From: Psychrobium sp. MM17-31
GTDB taxonomy: Bacteria > Pseudomonadota > Gammaproteobacteria > Enterobacterales > Psychrobiaceae
Reading direction: 5' to 3'
Assembly (NCBI RefSeq): GCF_022347785.1
Contig: NZ_JAKRGA010000001.1
Coordinates: 682,001 to 746,000 of the forward strand
Length of the DNA: 64,000 nucleotides
In this document: one piece after another, positions 36,244-46,269 of the stretch
Position numbering within the stretch: position 1 is the first letter of the stretch
How the letters are laid out: every line of letters begins with the position of its first letter
Notes under the pieces: generated by a model
The model's database searches: none
Told to the model about the DNA's origin: nothing
Seen by the model: the letters and a program-made list of their open reading frames with translations, nothing else
Translations under genes and position numbers: made by a program

Positions 36244-37539
36244 ATGAAAAGTAATTACAGCTCATTCGAACTAGAACATTTCTTTGCCTCAGGTTTGGCA
36301 GCAACCGATGGCGCAGTACAAATGGCTATCGATTTAGAAAATAAACGTCAAGAGCAACAAATTGAACTGATCGCTTCTGAAAACATCGTTTCAAAAGCTG
36401 TTATGCAAGCGCAAGGCAGCGCCCTAACCAATAAATATGCAGAAGGCTACCCTGGTCGTCGTTACTACGGCGGTTGTGAATACGTAGATATCGTAGAGCA
36501 ACTAGCAATCGATCGCGCCAAGCAAATCTTCGGCTGTGAATACGTTAACGTACAACCACACTCGGGTGCACAAGCAAACGGTTCAGTATTTCAAGCACTA
36601 CTAACCCCAGGTGATACTATTTTAGGTATGTCACTGGACGCAGGTGGTCACCTTACCCACGGCGCTCGTCCAGCCCAGTCTGGTAAATGGTTTAACGCCA
36701 TTCAATACGGCGTACGTGAATCAGATCTAGCCATTGATTTCGACCAAGTATTAGAACTTGCACGCGAACACAAACCAAAGCTAATTATTGCCGGCGGTTC
36801 AGCAATCCCTCGTGAAATAGACTTTAAACGCTTCCGTGAGATCGCAGATGAAGTGGGTGCTTACCTAATGGTAGATATGGCTCACATCGCAGGTCTAATT
36901 GCGACTAACCATCATCAAAACCCACTGCCATACGCAGACGTTGTAACGACAACGACTCACAAAACACTGCGCGGCCCACGTGGCGGCATGATCTTAACCA
37001 ACAGCGAAGAAATCGCCAAAAAAGTTAACTCAGCAGTATTCCCAGGTCTGCAAGGTGGTCCATTAATGCACGTAATCGCTGGTAAAGCGGTTGCCCTTGG
37101 TGAAGCACTAGAGCCAGAATTCCATTCTTACATTTCACAAGTCATTACCAATGCTAAAGCACTAGCTAACACGCTAATCTCTCGCGGCTGTGACATAGTG
37201 ACTGGCGGTACAGACACGCATTTAATGCTTGTTGACTTACGTCCAAAAGGCCTCAAAGGTAATGCGGCAGAGCAAAGTCTAGAGCGTGCAGGTATCACTT
37301 GTAACAAAAACGGTATTCCGTTTGACCCAGAAAAACCAATGATCACCTCAGGTATTCGTCTTGGTACTCCAGCTGGTACCAGCCGTGGTTTCACCGAAGA
37401 AGACTTCATCCAAATTGGTCACTGGATTGGTGATGTATTAGACGGGTTAGTAAGTAACCCAGAAGACAACAGCGCCGAAGAACAACGCGTATTAGGCCTT
37501 GTGCAAGAGCTTTGCAACAAGTACCCACTATACCGTTAA
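36244..37539 (+). CDS. glyA: Serine hydroxymethyltransferase, alphaproteobacterial-like type
   Basis: A PLP enzyme interconverting serine and glycine with tetrahydrofolate. The 431-residue product has [43 protein letters not shown] and the PLP lysine K240 in [13 protein letters not shown]. The extended N-terminus ([21 protein letters not shown]) and [10 protein letters not shown] resemble alphaproteobacterial SHMTs rather than the 417-aa E. coli GlyA. That and the private XRE-cupin regulator suggest a catabolic, inducible copy, as in glycine-betaine/sarcosine use, rather than the housekeeping enzyme. That role is inference. Confidence 0.93.
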   Translation: MKSNYSSFELEHFFASGLAATDGAVQMAIDLENKRQEQQIELIASENIVSKAVMQAQGSALTNKYAEGYPGRRYYGGCEYVDIVEQLAIDRAKQIFGCEYVNVQPHSGAQANGSVFQALLTPGDTILGMSLDAGGHLTHGARPAQSGKWFNAIQYGVRESDLAIDFDQVLELAREHKPKLIIAGGSAIPREIDFKRFREIADEVGAYLMVDMAHIAGLIATNHHQNPLPYADVVTTTTHKTLRGPRGGMILTNSEEIAKKVNSAVFPGLQGGPLMHVIAGKAVALGEALEPEFHSYISQVITNAKALANTLISRGCDIVTGGTDTHLMLVDLRPKGLKGNAAEQSLERAGITCNKNGIPFDPEKPMITSGIRLGTPAGTSRGFTEEDFIQIGHWIGDVLDGLVSNPEDNSAEEQRVLGLVQELCNKYPLYR

Positions 37540-37586
37540 GATTTGCGGATATAGCTTCCTAGTGATAGCAAAACCGTAAACCTAAC

Positions 37587-37617
37587 ATCCCCAAGTTGCA
37601 TCGAGGAACTTGGGGAT
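37587..37617 (+). terminator. Hairpin downstream of glyA
   Basis: ATCCCCAAGTT pairs perfectly with AACTTGGGGAT over a 9-nt loop, followed by an AT-rich stretch but no real T run. It is a possible weak terminator or mRNA-stabilising hairpin. Confidence 0.5.
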
Positions 37618-37681
37618 TATTTATCGCTAACGCGATCCCCCTCCTCGATCGTTTTGTTATTCCTTTAGTTAGTTTGTTCAG

Positions 37682-37705
37682 CGGCTCTTCGGAGCCGTTT
37701 TTTTT
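37682..37705 (+). terminator. Strong terminator of glyA
   Basis: CGGCTC-TTCG-GAGCCG, a six-pair stem with the very stable UUCG tetraloop, followed by eight T. It sits 140 nt after the glyA stop. Confidence 0.92.
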
Positions 37706-37723
37706 CTTTTGAGAGAGAGAAAG

Positions 37724-38422
37724 CTAGCTAGCGAAATCTAAATAACGATTTACAAAGGGATTAGACAATCGCTGTGGAGAGATTTTTTCGATAATTTCTA
37801 ACGCAGCACTGGTGCTTTTAACCGCCTGCTGATAGCCACTACCTAATTTAGAGAATGATTCACTATTGGCCAGTTTAGTAAGCTCTGATTGCGCATGATT
37901 GATATCTTGCTTAAAGGTATCTGAGGTTTTAGCCTTTTCCACATCGGATAAGATAGTCATCGCTTTTTCTAATCCAGACGACAGCGCAATATTCTTGGCC
38001 GACGGATTAGCGCCGTCTTCAGATTTATCAACTGCCTTTTTGATATCCCTAAGGTAATCCACCAAGCTTGTCGGTTTTTCATCTTCTTTCTGCTGAGAAA
38101 ATTTCGATTTAAACAGCGAGCTTCCCGTTAGGGATTGATACTCACCATCGGAAATCAACCCGTATTCGTGCACCTTTTCAATCAGCGCCTTGGTGTCGAT
38201 TTGAGTAAAATTACCATGCGAGAAAAACTGCTCACTGATGGCGTGTAATTTTTGCGAGCGGCTAGAAAGCTTAAGTTTCTCCCCAGCCCCTTCGTCGGAC
38301 ACCTTGTCTTTAGAGACATCTTTAAGCGGCGTAACCTTGTCAGCCTTTTCTACTTGAGCGTCGGTTTGATTACCCAAATAATTGGTACTAACTAAGCTGT
38401 TATAAAGTCCGATTGAGTTCAT
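37724..38422 (-). CDS. Hypothetical soluble helical protein
   Basis: Not recognised. The 232-residue product from the ATG at 38422 (MNSIGLYNS) is hydrophilic, Ser/Lys/Asp-rich and probably mostly helical, with no signal peptide or membrane segment. It ends PFVNRYLDFAS. Repeated Lys-rich pieces such as VTPLKDVSKDKVSDEGAGEK suggest a disordered N-terminal third. An in-frame start 21 codons earlier gives a non-typical hydrophobic extension and lacks a ribosome site. It is divergent from rlmF; the context says nothing about function. Confidence 0.65.
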   Translation of the reverse strand: MNSIGLYNSLVSTNYLGNQTDAQVEKADKVTPLKDVSKDKVSDEGAGEKLKLSSRSQKLHAISEQFFSHGNFTQIDTKALIEKVHEYGLISDGEYQSLTGSSLFKSKFSQQKEDEKPTSLVDYLRDIKKAVDKSEDGANPSAKNIALSSGLEKAMTILSDVEKAKTSDTFKQDINHAQSELTKLANSESFSKLGSGYQQAVKSTSAALEIIEKISPQRLSNPFVNRYLDFAS

Positions 38423-38529
38423 TGATGGCTCACAAAATTTTGACGGTTTGGGATAAATAACCCAATAAAGCAAATGCTGCGCCAAACTGACGTGTTAATA
38501 TAGGGCTATTACCGTTAACTAGAACTACC

Positions 38530-39471
38530 ATGAATACCAAGCACAAACTGCATCCCCGTAACAAACATCGCGGCCAATACGATTTTGCCAAGCTAGCAAA
38601 GACAGAGCCGTTGTTAGCACCTCATATTATCAGCAATAAACTGGGTAAACCGTCGATTAACTTTGCCAATAGCGATGCGGTAAAGTTGCTTAATCGCGCG
38701 ATTTTAAAGGTGGATTATCAAGTAAGTGATTGGGACATTCCCAAGGGGTTCTTATGTCCGCCAATTCCGGGGCGTGTTGATTACATTCATTATTTAAGTG
38801 ATTTGTTGGCAACTACCTATCAAACTAAGCAACGGAAAAAACCAGCGCTACGAGGACTTGATATCGGCACAGGCGCAGGCTGTATTTATCCGCTGCTCGG
38901 CAGGCAGGTTTATCAATGGCAGTTTGTGGCGAGTGATATTGACAGTAAATCGATAAAGTCGAGCCAAGCTATTTTAGATGCCAATCCAACGCTAAATAAT
39001 GCAATTACACTACGTCTACAAAATGACAATAATCGCATTTTTCACGGCATTATCAACGATGGCGAACTGTTTGATTTTACCCTGTGTAACCCACCTTTTC
39101 ATGAATCACTTAACCAAGCCAATGCGGGAAGCGAGCGTAAACGCCGCAATTTAGGCACCAATAAACGCGGTGACAGTAAGCTCAATTTCGGTGGTCAAAA
39201 TGCGGAGTTATGGTGCAAAGGCGGCGAAAAAGCCTTTGTTGGCAAAATGATTAGCGAAAGTGTCGATTTTTCGCAGCAGGTGTTGTGGTTTAGCTCGCTA
39301 ATATCCAATAAAGACAATTTGCGCCCACTGAAGAAGAAGTTAGAAAAAATCGGCGCAATCGAGATCAAAGTAGTGAATATGGCACAAGGCCAAAAGGTAA
39401 GCCGCTTTTTAGCGTGGACATTTTTGACACCACAACAGCAGCAGCTGTGGTGCCAATCAAAGCCTAGTTAA
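38530..39471 (+). CDS. rlmF: RlmF, 23S rRNA m6A1618 methyltransferase
   Basis: Methylates N6 of A1618 in 23S rRNA. The 313-residue product shows the family start LHPRNKHRGQYDFAKL, DWDIPKGFLCPPIPGRVDYIHYL, the SAM site GLDIGTGAGCIYPLLG and the catalytic CNPPFHES (NPPF motif for N6-adenine). The C-terminal KVSRFLAWTF is also conserved. It is convergent with the peroxidase gene (12 nt apart). Confidence 0.95.
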   Translation: MNTKHKLHPRNKHRGQYDFAKLAKTEPLLAPHIISNKLGKPSINFANSDAVKLLNRAILKVDYQVSDWDIPKGFLCPPIPGRVDYIHYLSDLLATTYQTKQRKKPALRGLDIGTGAGCIYPLLGRQVYQWQFVASDIDSKSIKSSQAILDANPTLNNAITLRLQNDNNRIFHGIINDGELFDFTLCNPPFHESLNQANAGSERKRRNLGTNKRGDSKLNFGGQNAELWCKGGEKAFVGKMISESVDFSQQVLWFSSLISNKDNLRPLKKKLEKIGAIEIKVVNMAQGQKVSRFLAWTFLTPQQQQLWCQSKPS

Positions 39472-39483
39472 TCTAAACTTAAG

Positions 39484-40659
39484 TTATTCTCTCGCAAATT
39501 TATAATGTGGGCCACGTGCAGGATGCGCTGTTATCGCATGCATAAACTCCTCTAAATCTTTCAATTCTTGCTGATTGAGATTAAGTGGCTTAAGCAGATG
39601 TGAGGTCTTTGGCGATAGCGGATCATCTTTATCGACGCGCTGCGGAATTCCACCCGCATTGTAGATATTCATAATGCCGTCCATTGCCGCGAAAAACCCG
39701 TTGTGCATCCAAGGTTTGTTGTTCATCACGCCACGAAGACTTGGCGTTTTAAATTTACCAACATCCTCAGGATTTTTGGTCACTTTGTAACGCCCCAAAT
39801 CTTCAAATTTTCGTTTGTAATAGGTTAAACCGATATTGTGAAACTGCTCATCGGAAAACGTTGGACCATTGTGACAGTTAAGACAGCCAGCTTTGGTGCG
39901 AAAGAGGTGCAAACCGTTTAACGCACTATCATTCAAACTCGCTAACAACGCATCGCGACGGCGTCCCGGTTTTTCTTCAATCGCCATTAAGAAACGATCA
40001 AAGTTAGAAGTGCGTGATAGTAGCGTGCGTTCATAGGTCGCAATCGCCTGACCGATGAGCTTAGCGGTGATCTGCTCTTGGCCAAAAACAGCCTTAAATT
40101 GCTGCTTATATTCTTCATTCGCATTTAGGCGCTGCTCCAACTCGGGTAGCGTAAAGTTCATTTCTACTTTATCGACTATCGGCATTAGCGCTTGCTGTTC
40201 AAGAGTTGCGGCGCGGCCATCCCAGAATAATGTTTGACGGAACGCGGCGTTTTCAATGCCCGGCGAGTTGCGCGCTCCTGTTTGCCTGTCATGACCAAAG
40301 GATTTTTCACGGCCATCGCCCCAACCTAAATCGCGATCATGACAACTGGCGCAAGCAATCTGCCCTGAGCGCGACAGTTTAGGATCGTGAAACAGCTTTT
40401 CGCCAAGGCGCATTTTAGCGACGGAAAATGGATTGGTCGTAGGAAATGTCGGCATAGGCACTCGTCCTAGTGGACGATGCTCAATGCCTTCGCGAAGTTG
40501 TGGTTTGGGCCATTGATTTATAGGCTTGCTATATAATTTGCGTAACTGCTCTATGGTCAGCGGTACAGCAGTTTGCTGTGCGCTAGCCGCCTGAGATACT
40601 GAAAAAGATAAAATCGATGCACTGACTAATGCTATCGATAGTTTATTAATAAAATTCAC
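39484..40659 (-). CDS. Di-heme cytochrome c peroxidase/MauG-family protein
   Basis: A periplasmic protein with two covalent hemes that reduces H2O2 or oxidises a protein or small substrate. The 391-residue product has a signal peptide (about 1-27) and CxxCH heme sites at 103-107 (CASCH) and 259-263 (CLNCH). RQTLFWDGRA and KPWMHNGFF are further family blocks, the latter like the distal Met-His region of bacterial peroxidases. The start is GTG with AAGG upstream. It is the third gene of a Fur-box operon with a TonB receptor, separated from it by a terminator, so its level is probably reduced relative to the receptor. Confidence 0.9.
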   Translation of the reverse strand: MNFINKLSIALVSASILSFSVSQAASAQQTAVPLTIEQLRKLYSKPINQWPKPQLREGIEHRPLGRVPMPTFPTTNPFSVAKMRLGEKLFHDPKLSRSGQIACASCHDRDLGWGDGREKSFGHDRQTGARNSPGIENAAFRQTLFWDGRAATLEQQALMPIVDKVEMNFTLPELEQRLNANEEYKQQFKAVFGQEQITAKLIGQAIATYERTLLSRTSNFDRFLMAIEEKPGRRRDALLASLNDSALNGLHLFRTKAGCLNCHNGPTFSDEQFHNIGLTYYKRKFEDLGRYKVTKNPEDVGKFKTPSLRGVMNNKPWMHNGFFAAMDGIMNIYNAGGIPQRVDKDDPLSPKTSHLLKPLNLNQQELKDLEEFMHAITAHPARGPHYKFARE

Positions 40660-40682
40660 GGAATTGCCTTGCTATTTTTTGC

Positions 40683-40717
40683 TAAAAACAAAAAGGCTCC
40701 TAATGAATCTAGGAGCC
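40683..40717 (-). terminator. Intra-operon terminator between the TonB receptor and the peroxidase
   Basis: On the minus strand, GGCTCCTA pairs perfectly with TAGGAGCC over a 7-nt loop, followed by TTTTTGTTTTT. It starts 13 nt after the receptor stop and 24 nt before the peroxidase start. No room is left for a separate promoter, so readthrough is needed for the peroxidase. Confidence 0.85.
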
Positions 40718-40729
40718 AGTGTTTTAGTA

Positions 40730-43438
40730 TTAATGCTTGTAACTGATGCCTAACCAAAAGCGACGCCCCAACTCTAAACCGGTTGTTTTGGGTGCTATTT
40801 GATAGGTACGTTTGTTGAGTAGGTTCTCGCCGTCAAATGACAGCACTACTTTGTCTTTGCCAAATATATCGAATGAATATTTTATGCTGCCGCTGAGGAG
40901 CCAAAACGCAGGTCGTTCACCAGCAATATACAGCGGATATTCACGTTTGGATGGCGCACACCCGTTACAAATTGTGGTTGCCTCTGTGTATGACTCAAAC
41001 TGATTAGTGGCGTAAATAATATCTTGTTTACCATTATAACGCGCCGCAGCCGACAAGCGCCAAGCGCCCCACTCACCGCCCCAGCCTAAGTTAGCTACTA
41101 TTGGACGATTAAAATCACGACGTTCAAGGCCAAGATCATTGCGGGTTATTAGCGCATCCCTGTTGTTCCCGTCTGCGGTAAGGGTGCGCAAAAATACGAG
41201 TTCACTATCGTCGTAATCGAAGTTAAGAGTACTTCTTGAACCGTCAAAGTTGATCGTTTGTGTCTTGCCATCAAAGGTAGCAGCGTCTACTTTACTCACA
41301 GCATGTGACAAATTAAATTGCACGTGCTGATTATCAAAGTTTGCCATCCAGCTCAAAGAGATACGCTCATATTCGCTACTGCCATCGTTACCGCCAAAGA
41401 GCACTGATTGACCGGTTTCGTTAAAACCTTTGACACGATTAATACTGTCTTTACTTTTACGATTGAGCCACTTTGCCTCTAAGGTCCCACCTAGCAGTTG
41501 AGCTCGATACGCTAGCGTAATCTCATCACTATAGGGGGTTTTAGTATCTTTGTACTCGTAACCATAACCGGAGGTTAACTTAGCTGCTTCCCACTGTCCG
41601 GGGCGATTATTGAGGACTTTACGCACTTCTTCACGCATCGGAGTCATCGCTTCATTAAGCTTATAACTAGCAACATCGCCTTGATAATAACGATTAATAC
41701 CTAAGGTAATAGCTTGTGTAGCATCTTCAGTAAGGTCGAATTTTAATCGAGCTCGCGGTGACAGTGTATGATTCTTAAAGAAATCGTTGTATTCATAGCG
41801 TAAGCCAACGACAGCGGTTAAACGTTCCCAATCTATCTCATCTTCGATATACAGCGATAAATAGTTAACCTTAGCCTCGGCATTGCTTTGTGGTGATACT
41901 TGACGACGTTGGAAATATTGACCTGTTTGGGCAATATTTTGATCAAACAGCAACACATCTTCTGCATTGGTAAAGTCAAATGGACGCCCCAATTCGGCTT
42001 CTAATTCGGCAATTGGACGATGATATCGAGTTTCAACACAATCGACTGTATAGCCATTACAGTTAATATCAGGCGAAATAACAACGCCATTGTAAATCAC
42101 TGAATCTTCCAATCGATTGAACTGGGTGTGCTGATGCTCGAGTTTATAACCGACATTAAACTGTTGGTAACCCCAACGATGACGGATTGCATTAAGTACA
42201 AAATCTTGAGAGAAAGCTATAGTATCTTGAATTTTCTCAATATCACCGTAACCACCTTCAGCACTGACCGAGCTATCAGTATATTCGCCCCAGTTTCTGC
42301 CTTCAGCTTTAGCCCACAACAGGCGTTGTGATGAGGTTTCTTTGTTGTTGGTACTATTGCGCCAAGACAACGTACTATCAAAATCGCCCCAATCGCGATT
42401 TGCTTCCCACTGCCCTGTTACAACAAGTCCACCACCTGTCGTATTGTAATCACTATTGAGTGCATTGGTATCAAAATAATCGGCATCAAATGGTGCATAC
42501 AATAGACTCGTCGTAAGCAAATCATTAGCTGTTAAATGGTTGTGGTATTTAACCATCGCATTATAGTTCTTCTGTACTTGCTGACGATAGGTACCTAATT
42601 GGTCAAAAGACTCTTTTGATTCAAGCATTTGCAATTGAGTACTAATGCCGCTTTGCTCATTGAGCGGTGTCGAATAATAAGCACTAAAATCACGTTTGCT
42701 AAAATCTGGAATTGGTAGGGTATCATCACCACTAAATGTTGGCGCATAAAAACGTTGATACTCAACAAAACTACCTGCAGTTTGGCGATAGCTAAATCCA
42801 TATTGCGTTTTTTGCTCTGCATTCTTGGTTTTGGCTAACACTAAACCGCCAGAAAACTGGCCGTATTTAGCCGGAATGTTACTGTCGTAAACGGTCACTT
42901 CATCAAGTAATTGCAGGTTGATAAAAACTTCTTGGCTATGACCAACGACATCTTGCAACAAGTTGCGATCGGCAGTGGCATTACTGGTATTAAGCTTCGA
43001 ATTGTTGTTTATGCCATCAATACTGTAACCAGATTGTTGACCATAACTTCCCGCGATTGAAACCTCTGGCGGTTTAATGTTAGAAACTTGTCCTGATTGA
43101 TAGGCTGACTCACCATATTGCACACCTGGCAACACGCCTAGTAAATCATTGAGATTACCATTACCAAAGTTATAGTCTTCTATTAGTTTTTGATCGAGAG
43201 TATAGGAACCTTCACTCGATTGAGAAATTGGGTTAATGCGCTGGCCGACGACCTTAATTCGTTCGATTGGCTTTAAACACTGCTTATCATCCTTGGCACA
43301 CTGTTTGTTCGACACTGAATTTTTCTGTTGTTGCTCACTGGCTTTTTCCTCAACCACAGGAGTCGCAACTTTCTCTTCGCCAAACGCAACAGCAGCTAGC
43401 ACAATGCTAGCTGCTGGTAACATGTGTAAAAACTTCAT
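40730..43438 (-). CDS. TonB-dependent outer-membrane receptor
   Basis: A 902-residue receptor: signal peptide, a Lys/Glu/Gln-rich N-terminal stretch, then a TonB-box-like IERIKVVGQ near residue 58. The plug domain (about 80-200) has LNDLLGVLPGVQYGESAY and YSIDGINNN. The 22-strand barrel ends LGRRFWLGISYKH. The operon's Fur box suggests iron-regulated uptake. The ligand is not evident; neither a heme-receptor FRAP/NPNL-type motif nor a siderophore gene set was seen. It begins 6 nt after the lipoprotein gene. Confidence 0.9.
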   Translation of the reverse strand: MKFLHMLPAASIVLAAVAFGEEKVATPVVEEKASEQQQKNSVSNKQCAKDDKQCLKPIERIKVVGQRINPISQSSEGSYTLDQKLIEDYNFGNGNLNDLLGVLPGVQYGESAYQSGQVSNIKPPEVSIAGSYGQQSGYSIDGINNNSKLNTSNATADRNLLQDVVGHSQEVFINLQLLDEVTVYDSNIPAKYGQFSGGLVLAKTKNAEQKTQYGFSYRQTAGSFVEYQRFYAPTFSGDDTLPIPDFSKRDFSAYYSTPLNEQSGISTQLQMLESKESFDQLGTYRQQVQKNYNAMVKYHNHLTANDLLTTSLLYAPFDADYFDTNALNSDYNTTGGGLVVTGQWEANRDWGDFDSTLSWRNSTNNKETSSQRLLWAKAEGRNWGEYTDSSVSAEGGYGDIEKIQDTIAFSQDFVLNAIRHRWGYQQFNVGYKLEHQHTQFNRLEDSVIYNGVVISPDINCNGYTVDCVETRYHRPIAELEAELGRPFDFTNAEDVLLFDQNIAQTGQYFQRRQVSPQSNAEAKVNYLSLYIEDEIDWERLTAVVGLRYEYNDFFKNHTLSPRARLKFDLTEDATQAITLGINRYYQGDVASYKLNEAMTPMREEVRKVLNNRPGQWEAAKLTSGYGYEYKDTKTPYSDEITLAYRAQLLGGTLEAKWLNRKSKDSINRVKGFNETGQSVLFGGNDGSSEYERISLSWMANFDNQHVQFNLSHAVSKVDAATFDGKTQTINFDGSRSTLNFDYDDSELVFLRTLTADGNNRDALITRNDLGLERRDFNRPIVANLGWGGEWGAWRLSAAARYNGKQDIIYATNQFESYTEATTICNGCAPSKREYPLYIAGERPAFWLLSGSIKYSFDIFGKDKVVLSFDGENLLNKRTYQIAPKTTGLELGRRFWLGISYKH

Positions 43439-43444
43439 AGAGCT

Positions 43445-46243
43445 TTACTGTTTAGTGCTATCTAACGGGAAGCCATCCACGTCGTCATTCACACCGTCGT
43501 TATCACTGTCTTCATCAAGCGTTAAGCCCGACGCGTCAATCATTGCTTGTGTTGCAAAGGCCGCAAAGAAGTTTGGTTTACCATCTTTGTCAGTATCTAC
43601 ACTTGCAATGTTTGTGCGAGTAAAATCATCCCACGTACTCATTGCCGAAGCAGTAGCTGCATTGATTGCATCTTTTTCAACAGTACCAAGCGCTTCATTG
43701 CTAGCAATAGCGAAGGCATCGTCAAACTTGCCTAGGCTAGTAAGCTGTGCAGCGTATTTAGGTAAGAAATTTAGTTTAAACTGCAGCGCTGAATCTTCTA
43801 AATCCGTCATGTTTACTTTAATAAAGTCATGCCATGTTTTTGTTGCAGCAGCTAATGCAGCGGGCGCATCAGGGTTAACCCCCATTTCGCGTCTAATCGC
43901 ATTAACAAAACCTAAGTAATTAGTAGAAACGGATCCTGAGTTAAAGTACTTAGCAGTCACAGTACCTTTGTCTTGCTCAGCAGCGTTAGTTTCAACTTTA
44001 CGAACTAGCTCAAGCGCGCGGTTGTACATCCCTTGTGCTTTTACATAATCTTTAGCTTTATAGTAACTTTCGCCAACTTTAGTAAATAAAATAGCATCGC
44101 TTTCAATCTCTCTAGCTTTTTGAAAGTTTTCTTCAATAACAGCAACGTGTTTTGCGATAGCTTCTTTGTCATTTAGCGTTTGAGCGAAATACAGCATGGT
44201 TGCTTGTGCGTATATTGCGTCACTAACTTCGATATCTGTATCGTTGATACCGTTGTTATATTTCGTTAGAGCAATATTGCTACAAGTTGTAAACGATGCT
44301 TGCATTGCGTCAATATGTGCCTGTGATTGAGTGCGGCTTGTAATTAATTCATACTCTTCTAACACCATTTGACAGCCAGTAGAACCAGTCACGAATTGCT
44401 GTTCGACATTCTGCGCTAGGTATGCGTCAGAGCCAATAATCTCAATCCCTTTCCCCAGCATGAATACAGCATTGTCATATTGCTGCTTTTCTCTGTAAAG
44501 AATAGCCGCACCTTTAGTACCAACACGACTAAATGCCACGGTGGAGGTGAAGTGCGCACGAAGATTTTCTTCATTTTTCGCAGCTTCCAGTAATGCCAGT
44601 GCGTCTTCTTTTGTTGCAGCGTTGGAAACATTAGCTAAAAGTTTTGTCTCATTAGCGTCGTCAGTAATCCATTCTTTATAAAAATCAGTCGCCGCTTTAT
44701 CTGTTAATAGCTTAATATCAAAATCAGGATATAAATGCACAATGTCATCTGCAACACTAACCATGCCGTAAGGATATTCAACCGCAGTCACAGGCGCAGA
44801 ATCAGCAGCAGTGCGAGGGTATTCGCTGTCATAATTAACCACACCGTAAAGTGCTAATGCATCTGCAAGCGCCGTCTTGGCTTTTTCGTTTTCACCTAGC
44901 ACGCGGTACGATTCAACAACTGCTTCTAGTGCTGTATTACGTACACTGTGATAAATTTTACCCAGGTTACCATTGCGGTCATTGCTTACTAAACGGTGAC
45001 CAACTTGATTAGCATAGCCATGCAGACGATCAACATGTCTAACTGCTAGGTTGTAATTTTCGTCAGTCGGATTATTTTGCCATTGTTCGATAGCATCATT
45101 GATTATCCCGCGATAGCCAAAGTAAGCTTGCAAAACATGTGTTTCATAAGGTTTGTCTGCACCGTTTTCGAATAAAACATCTAGTACACTAAAAGCATTT
45201 GTAGCTTTCTCAGCATTACCAGCTTTAAAATAAGAATCAGAGATATCGTTGTAAAAGCTAACATCATCACGATTGAACGACGATGTACCTTTTGTTGCTA
45301 CATATTCCCCATAGAGTGCTAATGCTTGATCGCGCAACTCAGCAGCTTTAGCTTGTTTAGCTTCATCTTGCCCCTGATAGTTATTCGCAACTCCAACATA
45401 GGCCCCCGCACGCTGTTCATCACGAACAATTTTTTCATCGCTAGTTAAACGGTCAACTTCTTTTGAAAGACCAGCTGCAGCATAACCATTAGCTAACGCC
45501 GTAAATACATCACCTTGGTTTAAGTCATCTTCCAGTGCAGTGACTACTGTTTCTGCACGCTCTAATCGAGAACTATCATCTGCATAGTAGTAATAAGCAC
45601 GGTCGGCATTGCTGGCTGCGCTAGATGAAAGTGCAAGCGTTTCGGTAACTTCACCGCCATTGCCATCGCTAACTTTAACTTCGACTGAGTCATTCACAAC
45701 GCTTAATTCGTTAGGCGTGTAAGTAATTGCACCTGTTGCGCTGTCTAGAGTCAATGTTCCTTTGGTTGGCTCTGTAACTACGCTATAAGTTAAGGTATCA
45801 CCATCAATATCTTGTGCATCTACCGTTGCTGTTTTCGTTTCGCCGCCAGTTAATACAAGCTTTTCAGAGTCAATGGTTGGTGCATCATTTACATTTTCAA
45901 CCGTCACCGTCACCTGAGCGCTTACCGTGGCTTTTCCATCAGAAACAGAAACACTAAAGGTATCTTGACCGTTAAAGTTTGCGTCAGGTGTGTAGGTTAA
46001 TTCGCCATTAGCAGCTACTTCTACTGTACCATTGGCAGGTGCATTTCCTAATGAATATGACAATACATCACTGTTATTAGCATCCGTTGCTGTTGCTGTT
46101 AATTTGCCGCTCGCATCCTCTTGAACCGACAACGTATAACTAGATTGAGAGAACTCAGGAACTGAATTGCTAGAACTCCCGCCACAAGCGGTTAACGTAG
46201 CAACTGCAGCAGCTACGGGTAATAGTTTAAATGTATTTTTCAT
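43445..46243 (-). CDS. Ig-like/helical-repeat/calcium-repeat surface lipoprotein, partner of a TonB receptor
   Basis: A 932-residue lipoprotein (lipobox LTACGG, Cys20). It has two cadherin/Ig-like repeats (about 28-118 and 118-205) with DANFNGQDTFSVSVSDG and VTVTVENVNDAPTID. A long TPR-like helical region of about 650 residues follows (for example YNDISDSYFKAGNAEKA and VGESYYKAKDYVKAQGMYNR). Type-3 calcium repeats close the protein (DTDKDGKPNF, DSDNDGVNDDVDGFPLD). It is the first gene of a Fur-box operon and ends 6 nt before a TonB receptor. A SusD-like capping role at the cell surface is inference. Confidence 0.85.
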   Translation of the reverse strand: MKNTFKLLPVAAAVATLTACGGSSSNSVPEFSQSSYTLSVQEDASGKLTATATDANNSDVLSYSLGNAPANGTVEVAANGELTYTPDANFNGQDTFSVSVSDGKATVSAQVTVTVENVNDAPTIDSEKLVLTGGETKTATVDAQDIDGDTLTYSVVTEPTKGTLTLDSATGAITYTPNELSVVNDSVEVKVSDGNGGEVTETLALSSSAASNADRAYYYYADDSSRLERAETVVTALEDDLNQGDVFTALANGYAAAGLSKEVDRLTSDEKIVRDEQRAGAYVGVANNYQGQDEAKQAKAAELRDQALALYGEYVATKGTSSFNRDDVSFYNDISDSYFKAGNAEKATNAFSVLDVLFENGADKPYETHVLQAYFGYRGIINDAIEQWQNNPTDENYNLAVRHVDRLHGYANQVGHRLVSNDRNGNLGKIYHSVRNTALEAVVESYRVLGENEKAKTALADALALYGVVNYDSEYPRTAADSAPVTAVEYPYGMVSVADDIVHLYPDFDIKLLTDKAATDFYKEWITDDANETKLLANVSNAATKEDALALLEAAKNEENLRAHFTSTVAFSRVGTKGAAILYREKQQYDNAVFMLGKGIEIIGSDAYLAQNVEQQFVTGSTGCQMVLEEYELITSRTQSQAHIDAMQASFTTCSNIALTKYNNGINDTDIEVSDAIYAQATMLYFAQTLNDKEAIAKHVAVIEENFQKAREIESDAILFTKVGESYYKAKDYVKAQGMYNRALELVRKVETNAAEQDKGTVTAKYFNSGSVSTNYLGFVNAIRREMGVNPDAPAALAAATKTWHDFIKVNMTDLEDSALQFKLNFLPKYAAQLTSLGKFDDAFAIASNEALGTVEKDAINAATASAMSTWDDFTRTNIASVDTDKDGKPNFFAAFATQAMIDASGLTLDEDSDNDGVNDDVDGFPLDSTKQ

Positions 46244-46269
46244 AACACCTCCGATAAGAAAGGTACGCG

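Noticed and set aside
43445-46243. Plain thrombospondin-like adhesin
   Set aside because: The calcium repeats are only a short tail; most of the protein is TPR-like helix, and the operon context points to iron uptake.
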